Shown here: one piece after another, positions 21,748 through 33,280 of the stretch | How positions within the stretch are numbered: the stretch's first letter is position 1 | Layout: every line of letters begins with the position of its first letter | Source: Labyrinthula sp. Ha | Taxonomy: Eukaryota; Sar; Bigyra; Labyrinthulida; Labyrinthulaceae | Assembly (NCBI GenBank): GCA_015227615.1 | Contig: JAALGZ010000006.1 | Location: 868,001 to 932,000 of the forward strand | Reading direction: 5' to 3' | Length of the DNA stretch: 64,000 nt | Position numbers and translations under genes: made by a program | Notes under the pieces: model-generated | Database searches by the model: none | The model's input: the letters and a program-made list of their open reading frames with translations, nothing else | What the model was told of the DNA's origin: nothing

Positions 21748-24700
21748 ATATTAATTTAGAGTTGAAGAAAAAAAAAATAGTTTATAACACAATTGTTATG
21801 CTATAGATGAAAGTTCCACTGTGTTGAGCTTTTCTTATGACACATGGTTTTCATACTATTTTTCATATTGAAAAATATCCCATGATCTTCTTCTTGTATT
21901 GAGAACAAACTGCAGAAAGCAGAGCAAGATATCTTGCTCTCTTCAACCAAACCTCTGAAACTAGATAGTTTTGAATCTTGAAGCTAATGAAAGCACTTTA
22001 AAGAAAAAATAACATATTTAATTTTCCTTTGGCTAATTTAGAATTTTCATTTATTCATGAATTTAGAAGCAAATAACGTAATAATATTATTACCTAATTG
22101 TTATAATCAAGATATATTTTTAGCCAAAGTAAACTGCTCTCATCTCATCTACAATGACAAACAAAATACTCATATTTTGAAAAGTTTTTAAATTTACTTA
22201 AGCGTTGCTTTTTATAGGTGACTGGAAAGATAAAAGCTATTGGTCTCAAGCAAAATGTATGATTGCGCCAGTATAGGAAGTGTTGCTTAGTTTTATCACT
22301 TGATAACTAGAATCTATAACGTCATAAACGTTATATTAGATCTTATTCATTTTTTTAATTGCATTTGTGAAAGTACGCGAGAAATAACAAAATTTATATT
22401 TCACTCCAATGCTTTATTTCACAGCTATGATGTATGCTGGTTTGACCGAGAAACACAGGCACAACACAGGTATCGACAAGTATGCACTCTAGAAAAAGTT
22501 TGATAATAACTTTTGGAACCTTTTTAATTTTGAACTAAGAATTTCATTTTCTGTGGTGGCCATAGTTATTATCTTTTCCAAACTGGTATGACACTGCTCG
22601 GCCGGATAGTCGATGAGACTGTATTGGCGCTGTTTTCAAAAAACAAGTTCAAATTAATATCTTTTTAGAAACTAGGTAAAAAGTTACAAATCATACAACA
22701 CAAAAATTAAATTTTAAAGAGAAAAGAAATATGTCTCATGTGAAGAAAATATTTATAAAATAGAAAGAAGTTCGAAACAGGATGCACAAATTCCAGAATC
22801 GGTAAACCATTTAGCCGCTTTATTATTGTACATATATACTGAAAACCATCTATAAGAATGTTCCTCTTAAAACTCAATTATCCATACCTTCTCAAAAATT
22901 GGCACATAATAAAGTAAATATCTGGGCTGACATAGCTACGTTACATTAGTTCTTGACCCTTGGATTCTCGATAAGATTATTGCAGCATTAATTTCAATTT
23001 GATCTGCCATTGAAACTCATCTAGTATGTTTAAAAGTGAGTGCCAATGTCAGTATGATGGTAATTTACGGATTCCCGAGATAGAAGTATTAAAATAAAAT
23101 AACTATAGAGCCATAAACATCAACGTAATCGGAGTACAAAAACCACACGTGAATTCTGTGATCGATAGTGATTTCCTCTGACATTAGGCCGGATAATATA
23201 ACAGTCTTTTCCTAGGGATGGCGTAAAAATTTACCTAACTAATCACTGCCAATATTTCATTGTGACTAACATCTGTTTATTAATAATACCATTTTTATGA
23301 GCTAGAGTTCATGAGAAGAGTCTTAGTTCTTTATATAATAACGAGGTGCATGAAGATTCTGAAAGGACAAATATGTAGTTTAATATAAAAAATCCTCAAG
23401 CACTTGCTATTTTCAAAAAAAATAATGCACGGTGAATTATAACTTTTAGTTTACACTGTCATATGCAAACTCAATAATGAGAGAATACATAATTCTTTAA
23501 GCCGGGCAAAATGAACATAAGTATATATATGCGAACATTGCTATAAAGGACATTTATATACTGTTAAATCCCCTGGAAATTGTTTACTTATCACATTTGA
23601 AAATATGAGTCAAAGAATAAAGCCTCCATTCAATAAATATAGACATTTTCTGATCATTATTGTTTGGCATCACTGTGGTGTGCCTCGCTCCAATTTATTT
23701 AATGGAAAATTGTACTCTTGTGGAAACATATATCTATAAACGTACTTGGTCAAACCCCTTAAAAAACCCGCAATATCTGAATATAAAAATGACTAAGATA
23801 AACAATGTAAACACTCAATAGAAAGGTTTTATATGAAAATTTATCCTTTTAGACAATGTTAGGAGAAGATACAATAAGAACAGAAACGAACTAAGTACGG
23901 GGTTTATTTATGGTTACTAATAACTTTTTCAAGAATCTTTTGAAGAGAGAACCAAAAGAAAATTAGGTGCTTAAGTTTTTACATTTTTTAAAAATAGAGA
24001 TATATACACGAACCTTAAGAGCCACCAATCTGGATAAGAGAAAAAATATTTTATCTACTAAACATCCTGTTTGCACTAAAACAACCAAATCCCGAGAGAT
24101 TTGAGTTCCAAAAACTAGTGTAAAATAGATTTTTGTGTAAACTCATTTTGAATTAAATTATATAATCATCGTAAATAAAATCAAAATATTTTTAAGTGCT
24201 TCTTAACACATTATTCAAGATCAATTTTCGGAAGTTATATTTGACAAGGTTCAATGGGACATCAGATATTGAAATGAAAAACGATTGTAAAAGATGCAGA
24301 AGATTTTAATATGCATTACTTAATACATCTAGGAAATATTTTTTCAACCATTTAATATTTATTAAACCTTTATACTGGAAAATATATGTGGTACTTGTAT
24401 ATGATTTATGGGTTATTTTCTGATCAACGTATCAAAGAGCATCTTATTTTATTCTTCATAGCTATATAAACATATCCATGATACCTCTATATATGAACTA
24501 TTAGTTATGATGTCCAATGCTTGGTACATCGTTTCAGTTCTTCACATTCCTAATACAATATTTTCTCTGGTACAACTTAGAATTTTCTGAGGTAGCTAAG
24601 AACATGTATGACATCTTTGTCGCAAATCTGCCTCAACCTGTATTCCTCTTATTAATTATAATGTTGTTAATCCTCTAGCTTCCATTAAAGAAAATTAGAA

Positions 24701-27183
24701 GAAATTAACATTACAAAATATAATGTATATTAGAATTTTAGTAAACCAAGCTTCTGCTTTTACATCAATTAAACTGTATTTGTGTTATCAACACAAGAAA
24801 ATAAAAAAAAATAAAAATACAATAGTAATGGACAGCAGAAGGAACCATGGATTACCAAATTAGTTTTATTAATCAAAAAATACTCTTAGTTGTCTGTAGC
24901 CTTTTAATCATATTTTCTACATAAGAAGAAAATTTAAGATGGACTTACGAGCTCTTCCTATATAAAAATAAATATATGGATTATTTGTGCTGCAAAGTAT
25001 AAAGACCATATACCGTGTAGAAAGTATATTATAAACAAGTAACACATACCTTTGTTGCAAAAGCAATTGGTAATTACGATAATATGGTACCTTTGAAATT
25101 TAGTTTCATCTGACAAGGTGTTAATCTTTGTTTTAACTTTTTCACAATAGTTTGAACACAGATGAGATCTTTTCCTAGTGATATATCTTTTCCAAAGATA
25201 CAAAAATCAACAAAATTCTCTGGAAAATAAAATATTGAGAGGTTTTGGTAAACTTGCAACGTGAAATAATTATTACAGGGTTTCAAGGAAAGAGTATCAA
25301 ACTGATAAGAAAAACAATTTTAAATAATCCATTAAGCAAATTTTATTGACTTAAGACTTTGTGGTTACAATTTCGAAACTAAACTTCATTTTCAGAAGAA
25401 GTATAGAAAGATATATCTACTACACGCAGAATGACAACAAATTTGCTGATATAAAATCGGAACGTGACATAACAAGAGAAAATATGATAGAGGAAATAAT
25501 TAAAAAAATATTCTTTGGTAACAGTCACAATTAAGAATAAATGTGCCATTTAAGAAATATGTTATCAAGAATCAAATATGTTTTAACCTTAAATCTTGGG
25601 CCGTTACTGATTTGGATATTTCAGTATTTGATTTTCCTCTTGTACCCTCTCTTTTTATAAAAATCCTAAATCTAATATTTCTCTCTCTCTTAAAAGTATA
25701 AAAATAATTTGATCAAGTAAAAAGATTTAAAGGTAGGATATTCTTCTAGCCGTCCAGTAAAAGTTGATCTTTTCTAAATAAGACAAAATTACAGAATGTA
25801 TAATCAGAATTATTTGTATTTGCATTTTGGGTGTCAGTTGTCTTCAAAACGTAGTATACCCAAGGTATTTTGCATCTTGCAAATATGATATGTTTATCAA
25901 TTCCTTCAACATTTTTAATTTCGCCTATCAAAATGTCTATTAAGATTATTAAACAGCTACTAGTATGGTTTCTATAACTAACCCTTGCCAATACGTTATT
26001 TGGTATTAATCATTTACTTGCAACCCCTTAACGTGTAAGATAGTGGCTGTGCATGAAATAATAACGTGCAAAAAAACACTACCATATAATCCATACAGTG
26101 CGATCCTAGCACCTTAATCTCCTCGAACAAATATGTAAAACTTCGATACGACACAAAGAGAGAGTAGAGCATAATTGTGGTCAATACTGCAGTTTCTCAA
26201 ACTACAAATAAAACCGAAAATAACTCCAAGTCTCTGAAACACTAAGGGTGTTGTCTTGAACATACAACTTGATTTGATATCTGGAAAATACTCGTCAAGA
26301 ATCAAAGAAAGCGTAAACAAATATATTAAGAGTACCATCAAATTGTCCAAGAACACGCAATTTGCTAAGAAAAGTGTCGTAAAACCCTAGTATGAGCATA
26401 TCTCTCACGGGATCACCTGAGTGAGCCCATATTAGTGGTAAGATAGATGAGCATTCCGTAGGAAACTTCTTTGACTTTAAATAAATTGCTAATATGATTA
26501 AGATAATTCTTGTCTTCACTGATATAAAGCCCATAGTTGAAATGAGCGTGATACTTTTCAGCTAGAAATTTGCGTTGCATTTTCTTAATACTATATTGCT
26601 GATATGGAAACTACACTTCATATTAATAGAAACTGTATAGTAGAAATAATTAGTTCAATTGAAGTTCTTTACTTTATTTATGTCAGTTTCCGATTCTTTG
26701 AGCGTATCGAGTGTTTCTAAAATACGTATTATTCCGTATATACACTCAAAAGATAGAGTAAAATGGGATAGAAAGCTTATATGGTTTGTAGAATATGTAG
26801 ATAAACATTCAACACATCATATATCACTAATTGATGGCTTCTAATTGGTCTTAGCCTCCACTTTCTGCTTGTAGCAGGAATTCTTCCTTTCAGAAAATTA
26901 TGTCAATGGTAAGTCATATTTCCATGTTTTATGATTTTACGTTCGAGGCACTTTCAAACACATGTAATGCGAAAATAGGAGTGAACACTATGTTAGGTAA
27001 GATCAATTTAGCTGTCTATTCTTGAACTAGCTCATGGCCCTATAATATGATATTATCTTAAGGGCCAAAAGCTATGTGCTATATTGGTTTTAAATTGCTA
27101 ATATGAATATTTCTCTTTTTTGGAAACCTTTATATCGGGGATCGGTTTTTGAAACACCACTTCCGCAAAGGAAAAGGGGAGCT
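21748..27183. other. Long intergenic region
   Basis: No supportable gene in 5.4 kb. Minus-strand frames of 70-81 codons between 24.95 and 26.53 kb overlap each other, mostly lack ATG starts and show no domain. Microsatellite-like A/T runs are frequent. Confidence 0.45.
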
Positions 27184-27345
27184 TTGGTCACATAGCTCAG
27201 CATTTGTGGGGAAAATAGAGAAAATAAACAAAACCAAACGGACACAAATTAAGCCAAAGTTGAAGAACTAGATTAATAACCAGAGAACCAAACGGTCTCA
27301 AATAATGAGTGGACCCTATTAAGAGGTTCTATACCATAAATTATG
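27184..27345 (+). repeat. 5' flank of decayed element, also present at the right edge
   Basis: TTGGTCACATAGCTCAG (27184-27200) is followed by AGAAAATAAACAAAACCAAACGG and a GAGTGG...AGAGGTTC stretch. The same series, about 70-75% identical by eye, occurs at 63842-64000, ending with the window. The first motif also resembles the palindrome before the family B genes. I read this as two copies of one dispersed sequence family. Confidence 0.45.
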
Positions 27346-27800
27346 TTTGAAGTGCTTCCGATCTTTGCTGCAAACAGACTTAGATGGAAAAGAAGCTCAT
27401 CACACAGGTTTTCTGAGGAATATATCAAAAGAATCTTTGGTTTCAATAAGAGAATGGTAAGAAGGTGTAGTGTTAAATGTCTTTGTTCGCCTAGTTGAAC
27501 TTTTGAGCTAAGCATTAAATTTGATCTAAGTCTAGCAAAGTACATATTCAAAATTAAGAGCCTTAAGCGCTCAGGGCATGAAATGAAATTAAATACAAAT
27601 GAAATAAGGTTACACTCTGACCTAAAATGAAATAAATTTAAAATTCCAAGGTACTTAGGCTTAGTTGACACCAGCTTGGCCAGTGTTGAAGCTGTGTTAT
27701 ATCGTGAGTTTCCAGGTGTATATTTCGACAGATCTTTAGCTAAACATGCAGTAAAAAGATTTGGAAATGAAGGGAAAACTCTGAAGACATTAACGCGCAT
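27273..27800 (-). CDS. Open frame antisense to a decayed coding trace; real strand uncertain
   Basis: An ATG-initiated minus-strand frame of 175 codons is open, which is unlikely by chance. Its product is very rich in Leu, Phe and Ser with few acidic residues, and has no recognisable domain. On the opposite strand, one plus frame from about 27.3 to 27.83 kb gives a more protein-like product (for example LRWKRSSSHRFSEEYIKRIF and FPGVYFDRSLAKHAVKRF) with two to three in-frame stops. The plus trace is aligned with the repeated 5' flank starting at 27184. I therefore suspect the true gene is the plus-strand, decayed one, and that this frame is its shadow. Family unknown. Confidence 0.25.
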   Translation of the reverse strand: MRVNVFRVFPSFPNLFTACLAKDLSKYTPGNSRYNTASTLAKLVSTKPKYLGILNLFHFRSECNLISFVFNFISCPERLRLLILNMYFARLRSNLMLSSKVQLGEQRHLTLHLLTILLLKPKILLIYSSENLCDELLFHLSLFAAKIGSTSNIIYGIEPLNRVHSLFETVWFSGY

Positions 27801-29191
27801 ATTCTAATAAAGAATAGTCAACAGTTTTTAGTAAAGGTAAGAAGGCTCGAAATGTACTTTGTCAATGAAGAGAACGGAAGGTCAATACTCAAAGGAATAG
27901 GTTTTCAAACAAAACTACAAAAAGAATGAGTTAATCTGTACTCTGATTCAGTACAGATCGACACAACTTTAGCAACTAAGTAGATTTTCTTATAATACTC
28001 GTCTACTTATGTCCTACCTAGGGAGTTTTCCGAGCGTACTCACTCACTTAACCTTCTGGATCTTTCCTTATCTCAGCAACAACTTTCACCATCGGGGAAT
28101 TTTTCAAGCATACTCACCCGCCTTCACATCCATTAACCCAGCCCTCATCCCAAGTACTCACTTCCCTAACCCTCATCTTTATTTTCCGAAAACTGTTTCA
28201 CTTCCCAGCATTCATCTTTTTTTTATTCTAGAATATAAAAACATATATAGTAACTACCTTGTTGAGTTTTAAACATTTTTATTGGGATGTTTCTTTTGTT
28301 GTTTCTCTCATATACATTGCCAGTGGTTAGCTTTTCTCCTAAAAGGCTAGCCCTAGCCCCGTGTGGCTTCTCAACACATAAAAATTCATCCCTCATGTTT
28401 CTTTTTCAGCAAATAAAATTTTGGGACTGTTTTCTGTTTTACTGGTTCAAGATATTAAGTTTTCATATACAAAAAGGTGTCACAACTGTTTCCTGGTCGA
28501 TGTCTTAAAAAGAATATGCTCTTATATATTGGCAAAACTTATTTCTGTTATCTTGTTTCTTCTTTGAATATATCTAAATACATCTCCATCATTCTTTATA
28601 CAGATGATATAAAACAAAATGTATTATGTTTGTATAACTGCATAGCACAATTATTTCAGTTTTTGATCTGAGTTTTTGCCGGTTTTATTTTTTTATTTTT
28701 TGGTTAATTAGATTATCCAATGAGATAATTCATCCAATGCAATTAAATGGCCTTTGGAATGCTAGCCTCGATAAACCCTATTCCTTTATATCGGGTTGCC
28801 GATGTCTGGTATTAACAAGAGCTGAAGTAATTAGTTGCTTAACAGTTAACTGTGAATTAAGAATGTAATATTAATTTTATTTGAACATTTAGCTCTCATT
28901 TATCTTGCAAAATAGAATTTTGATTATATTCTACAAATCCTTACAAACATATATTTGTCCTCGCTGTTACAAAGGACAGATGTCATTCTTTAGAGTAAAC
29001 AAGGGGTAGAAAACATCAATAACTCCGGAATAAAAGAAGTCTGTTTCATCCTGTGATCTGTGATCTGTTGTCTTTAAGGAATTGGTTTTCCACACACCGG
29101 CGTTTTACACGTCGGTTCATTCTCATTGGGCAGATTTCCAAAAAAAAAATATACTTCGCCTGGATTTTAAGTGCACAGAGACCAAAATTTC
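27801..29191. other. Intergenic region with a C-rich strand-biased block
   Basis: From about 28015 to 28225 the plus strand is almost purely pyrimidine/A with repeated CTCAC and CTAACC words. A degenerate unit (GGG-A-TTTT-C-AGC-TACTCAC) recurs about 73 bp apart at 28021 and 28094, so this is an old tandem repeat. The 87-codon frame across it is low complexity and not credible. Nothing else was recognised. Confidence 0.4.
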
Positions 29192-29659
29192 ATGGCGAAA
29201 ATTTTTAAGGTACGGAATTGGAATTCGTCTAGCAAGTTAAAGGGTACAAGAATTGACAATTTGAACCAAAAGGAAACGAAGAAAAATACAAATTTAACAA
29301 AAATTCATAGGAAAAAAGTCCTTACGAAGGAAAAGACAAAAAAAGTTAAACGAATATACAATAAAATGAACTTAGACGGAAGTTGGACCTTAAAGACTTC
29401 TAGCTCTGCAGAAGAAATCCTGGAAACACTTAAAAACTACGTTGCAGGATGCTTTAAAACTAGAAAGAGGTCATCACGCAACTTCACCAAGTCAGAATCA
29501 AAGGAGAAGTTTGGAATTGAAGTAGCTAAGTTACGAATATACAAAGTTATTTGCAGTAGTTCAAAGAATTGCGCTTTTGAAGTTAATCTTAAGTTTTATA
29601 TAAAGAACACTTACATCTTTCAAGTAATTAACCTGGAACACGTTGGACATGACTTTTAA
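29192..29659 (+). CDS. WRKY-GCM1/FLYWCH-like zinc-finger fragment, probably Mutator-like transposase derived
   Basis: From the first in-frame ATG (29192) the frame gives 155 residues. The N-terminal half is basic (runs of Lys with Thr and Asn), typical of nuclear DNA-binding proteins. The C-terminal part carries C121-x5-C127-x22-H150-x2-H153 in a beta-strand-rich context (KVICSSSKNC ... LEHVGHDF), the spacing of the WRKY-GCM1/FLYWCH zinc-finger superfamily found at the N-terminus of MULE transposases. After the TAA at 29657 the same frame stays open for another 62 codons to a TAA at 29846, with protein-like content, so this is probably the front of a longer gene interrupted by a nonsense codon. 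No DDE catalytic domain and no terminal inverted repeats were seen. Confidence 0.5.
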   Translation: MAKIFKVRNWNSSSKLKGTRIDNLNQKETKKNTNLTKIHRKKVLTKEKTKKVKRIYNKMNLDGSWTLKTSSSAEEILETLKNYVAGCFKTRKRSSRNFTKSESKEKFGIEVAKLRIYKVICSSSKNCAFEVNLKFYIKNTYIFQVINLEHVGHDF

Positions 29660-30598
29660 AAGATCTCAACAGTGAAGAAGTACTTAACTGACTTAAAAAA
29701 AGCCGAAACAGAATATTTAAATACATTAGATAGAGCTGAAACTTCAATTGCTGTTGCAGAGTTATCTTTTCACAGAACATCTCCAGGAATTTTGTATGGA
29801 ATCAACTTTGAACATCAAGTCACCAGCCACGAGAAAAAGAATGTATAAGGTTGGGGTTGAAAAGAATCAATCGCCTCTGAATTTGGGACCACAAAAATTA
29901 AAAAGTAATCAATTCATATTTTCCTTGAACTCTTGACTTGAACTTTATCCATAGATGTATATTCTTTTTCCAAACACTTAACCTAAACCCCATCCCTGTT
30001 CAAAGTAAAATTTAATTAAGCAAACATTTTGAAAATGAAACACCTTTTTTGAAGTTTTCAGCTATATAAAACGTATTGAGATTTCTTTTTCTTTTCCAAA
30101 TATAAATTAAACTTTTCTTGAAATTCTTTAGCTTTCTTCTCTTCTTCTGTAAGAAGATCCAAGTTGAAAATGTGTAAATAACCTAAAAAATAATATAACT
30201 TTTATTTAAATAGATGCAATAATAGAGATAGATCAACATGATCGAGGTTTCATTCTCATTTCATTTTTTCTTGTGGCTGAACATCGTCCTTTCACAATCT
30301 TGACACAGTTTTTCTGTTTTGTTGGTTTGATTGAATTTATTTTGAATTTTATTTTGGAACATTTCCAATTTCACCAATGAGAAGAAAAAAGGAGTGTGAC
30401 ACGCCGGCGTATAAAAAAAACAAACGCGGTCTTTGGATGTTATCCACAGATCCCAGTAATGCCATATTGTGATACAAGATTATTTCAGTGGGAACACTAA
30501 AGCCATTTAATGTGCCGTTCAGAAGTTCCCAACGAACCCGATTATTCAATCTTACCCAACATGTTTATTGTATAAATTCCGGTATAAGAATTCTAACC
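29660..30598. other. Interval between zinc-finger fragment and second family A gene
   Basis: The first 190 bp continue the frame of the zinc-finger fragment. The rest is AT-rich with only chance frames. The last 40 bp hold the upstream block shared with the first family A gene. Confidence 0.4.
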
Positions 30599-30613
30599 CC
30601 CATAACCGTTAAA
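30599..30613 (+). promoter_or_regulatory. Shared upstream motif of family A, copy 2
   Basis: CCCATAACCGTTAAA lies 16 nt before the ATG at 30630 and matches 3030-3045. AGAATTCTAAC precedes it, as AGGAATTCTTA does in copy 1. Confidence 0.45.
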
Positions 30614-30629
30614 AAAGAAATTAAAGAAA

Positions 30630-32555
30630 ATGAGCTCTTTAATTCCATTGGTAATTGGAATTGTCTTGACTCTTATAGTTGTAATACTTAGAATTGTTCA
30701 AGCTGTCTATCAGGACTTCGTTATAGCCAAACTAGCCACCAGTGAGGAAGGCGGTCTCCAAGGTGATCAAAACATCACTCAGGAAAAGGTAGTTGCTACG
30801 TTAGGTGTATTTAGAACAACATACGATCCAAGTAAATTGAATACAGAACAACTTGAAGAAAGTGAACTACCAGTTGAGAAAACAGAAGAAGACACTATTG
30901 GTTTCCCATTACTCTTTCCCGTGCAGTCAAACTTTGTCAGCCAAATTCTCCTTTTTAGTGAAGATTTTTCTTCTCTCGGCGTGTTGGGGGATGCTGCAAA
31001 TGTGTTACTTGGAGAGCCACTTCAGAACTTAGCGGCTCTGCAGTTTAAATCTTGTGACGAATATATTCAAGAAACCAATGAAGCACTGACTGATCTATTC
31101 TCTGGTGTTAACTCCCTGGTTCAAGGCCTGCCACAACTAATATATGGTACAGCTGCGGAAGAAAACAACTTGATCAATATTATCAATGAATTGAGTGCGA
31201 ATCTTCTCAATCCTTTGACTGCACCAGTTGGCGCATTCTACTTTGGGTTTCTAGAAACGGCCGCCGAATTTGCGTTTGCAAGCGATTCAAATTGCGAGGA
31301 TACGTACATTGCGCTTCTTAATGTTGCAGGAAATGATACAGCGAAGGCTGAGCTACAGTTTGATAATGACGATTACTTTTGTTTGACAAATGAATTTGAT
31401 GAAATTGACGAGTTTTTGCAACTATCAGCTATCACTTCCGCAATCTTCGCTATTTGTGGTGATGAAGATACTCCTCTGAGTCTAGGAAATTGCTACTTGA
31501 ATGAATTTAGTGGGGCTATTGCGTACATTCCAGAAGAAAGTATCGGAGATAGTGTTCAATTCATTGGGCAAGATGTCTGTGAGATTGAGAATATTTGTAG
31601 TGACAAACTAGACTATCTCTCTTCATTCGGAAATATTCTGGTGGCTTCAGGTGTAGAGTCTTTCATATCCTATGGAAATTCTATGCAATTTCTCGCTCTT
31701 TTACATATCAAATTTGCTTCTCGTCTACAAGGAAACGTCGATGATAGCGAGCTAGTTACCACAATTATCAGTTCTTTAGTTGAACCTTTACCAGACACAT
31801 TTAGTGACGAATATCTCCCTTGTGTGGTAGTATCAATTGTAGCTGGCGTTTCAACAAGTGAATGCACTTACACAAAATTTCTTGATATTGCAACAGATCT
31901 TGCAGAAGAAGATGAGAATTCTTTAGTTGAACTTATTTATCAAGCTAGTGATTTATATTCGGCTTGTGCTAGAACTGGAATCAATACTACTGAGTGTCCA
32001 AGGTTTTTTGGCTCCTTATTTATGAATGGTACTTTTCAGAGTCCACTTGGAATAACTGAGTTGCTCACAGTTACTGCGACATAAGGAATTGACAAAGTTT
32101 ATTCTGTTATAAAGGAGGAATTTGAAGATGATGTAACCGATAAGGAAATCTTGGAGCAGGCACAGAGAATATTTTCAAGCGGCATTGCACTCTATTGTTT
32201 GGGTTTGACTACTGGCATAAGTGGGGCTCTATTTGCAGCTTTTATAGGACCAATTTTGTTTGTCTCTGGTTTGGTTTTACTTTTTGGAGGTTTCTTAAAT
32301 TTCTTTGCACTCATTGTTGCAAAAACTGCCCCAATTTATCAAGTTGTTGGTGATGAGGAACAAAACTTTAATGAAGTATTTTATGAGAGTGGATCAGTTC
32401 CTGTAATCGCTCTCGCAGCATTTGTCTTATCTATTTTTACAATGATTGTTTATTTCTATGCTGGTCACTTGGCGTATATCACTAACTCAGAAGAATCTGA
32501 GGCTGAGGTGAGCAAATCCATTACAGCTGAAAATGAGAAGAAGGACACGGTCTAA
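30630..32555 (+). pseudogene. Second family A membrane-protein gene with one in-frame nonsense codon
   Basis: This is the paralogue of the gene at 3066, collinear along its length, sharing the N-terminal anchor (residues 4-26, IPLVIGIVLTLIVVILRIV), the VYQDFVIAKLAT and VATLGVF motifs, the Cys pairs of the ectodomain and the C-terminal membrane block. The frame reaches a TAA at 32082-32084, where copy 1 has GAA (Glu); it then stays open without any shift for 157 more codons to TAA at 32553, encoding the three remaining membrane segments and an acidic/Lys tail. Alignment across the stop has no gap, so an intron is not a natural explanation. Either the gene has just been inactivated, the stop is read through, or the 484-residue ectodomain is made as a single-anchor form. 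Preservation of both halves argues that the change is recent. Confidence 0.8.
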
Positions 32556-33022
32556 CTTTGGAAACTTTACCTGTTAATAGTTGTAGATTATTTTAAACAG
32601 ATTTTATCTCCAGGGGAACAAAATATATGTATATTTGTTAGGGTCTTATACATAAACCATCATTTTTGTCTTTCTTTGTAGAAATAACCCTGATCGTACG
32701 AAGGTACTGAGCCAAATGTTTACTACAGAGGGAACATTTTGACACACAGGTTAAAAACCTTTCTACTACCCAATTACATGAGGTATTTATTCCTTGAGGA
32801 GTTTGAGATTATTTTGTAGAATAAGAAAAGGAGATATGCCTGCCTCTCAATTAATAACACCAAATGTTTACCACTTAAATCTACCCTACTTTATATCAAT
32901 TTAAAGTGAAAGCTATGCTTCATCTCATGTATATTTTTAGTTTCACGAAATAATTTTATTCTATACTTTGCTGACTTGAACTAAAGAAAGTGTTTGATTT
33001 TGCAAGAGTTTCATACCTTAAC
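32556..33022. other. Intergenic region
   Basis: No gene was seen. It is AT-rich sequence between the second family A gene and the dispersed repeat. Confidence 0.5.
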
Positions 33023-33280
33023 TCAAAGACTTTCTTTGATAGTTACATACTATTATATCACAGTATGACATTACTGTAAATACCGCCTAACAATTAACCT
33101 ATCAATCAAAGACACAAATTTACAAATTATTCATTGACTCGTATCTAAACAACTACTGTGAGTTAGAAGACAATATTTACATCAATTAAAAGCTCTAAAC
33201 TAAAACTTTAAACTTCTGCATTTTTTCTCACTACTTATCTAAATCTCTACTTAGTATACGCCTTTTCTTTTCTCTCACTT
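33023..33280 (+). repeat. Dispersed repeat, copy 2
   Basis: Same-strand match to 14151-14407, about 96% identical over the first 155 bp and weaker beyond. It starts TCAAAGACTTTCTTTGA and ends in the TTTTCTTTTCTCTC tract. No target duplication is obvious at either copy. Confidence 0.75.

Noticed and set aside
28009-28272. 87-codon frame over the C-rich repeat
   Set aside because: Composition (Pro, Ser, Phe, Leu) simply reflects the pyrimidine bias of the DNA.
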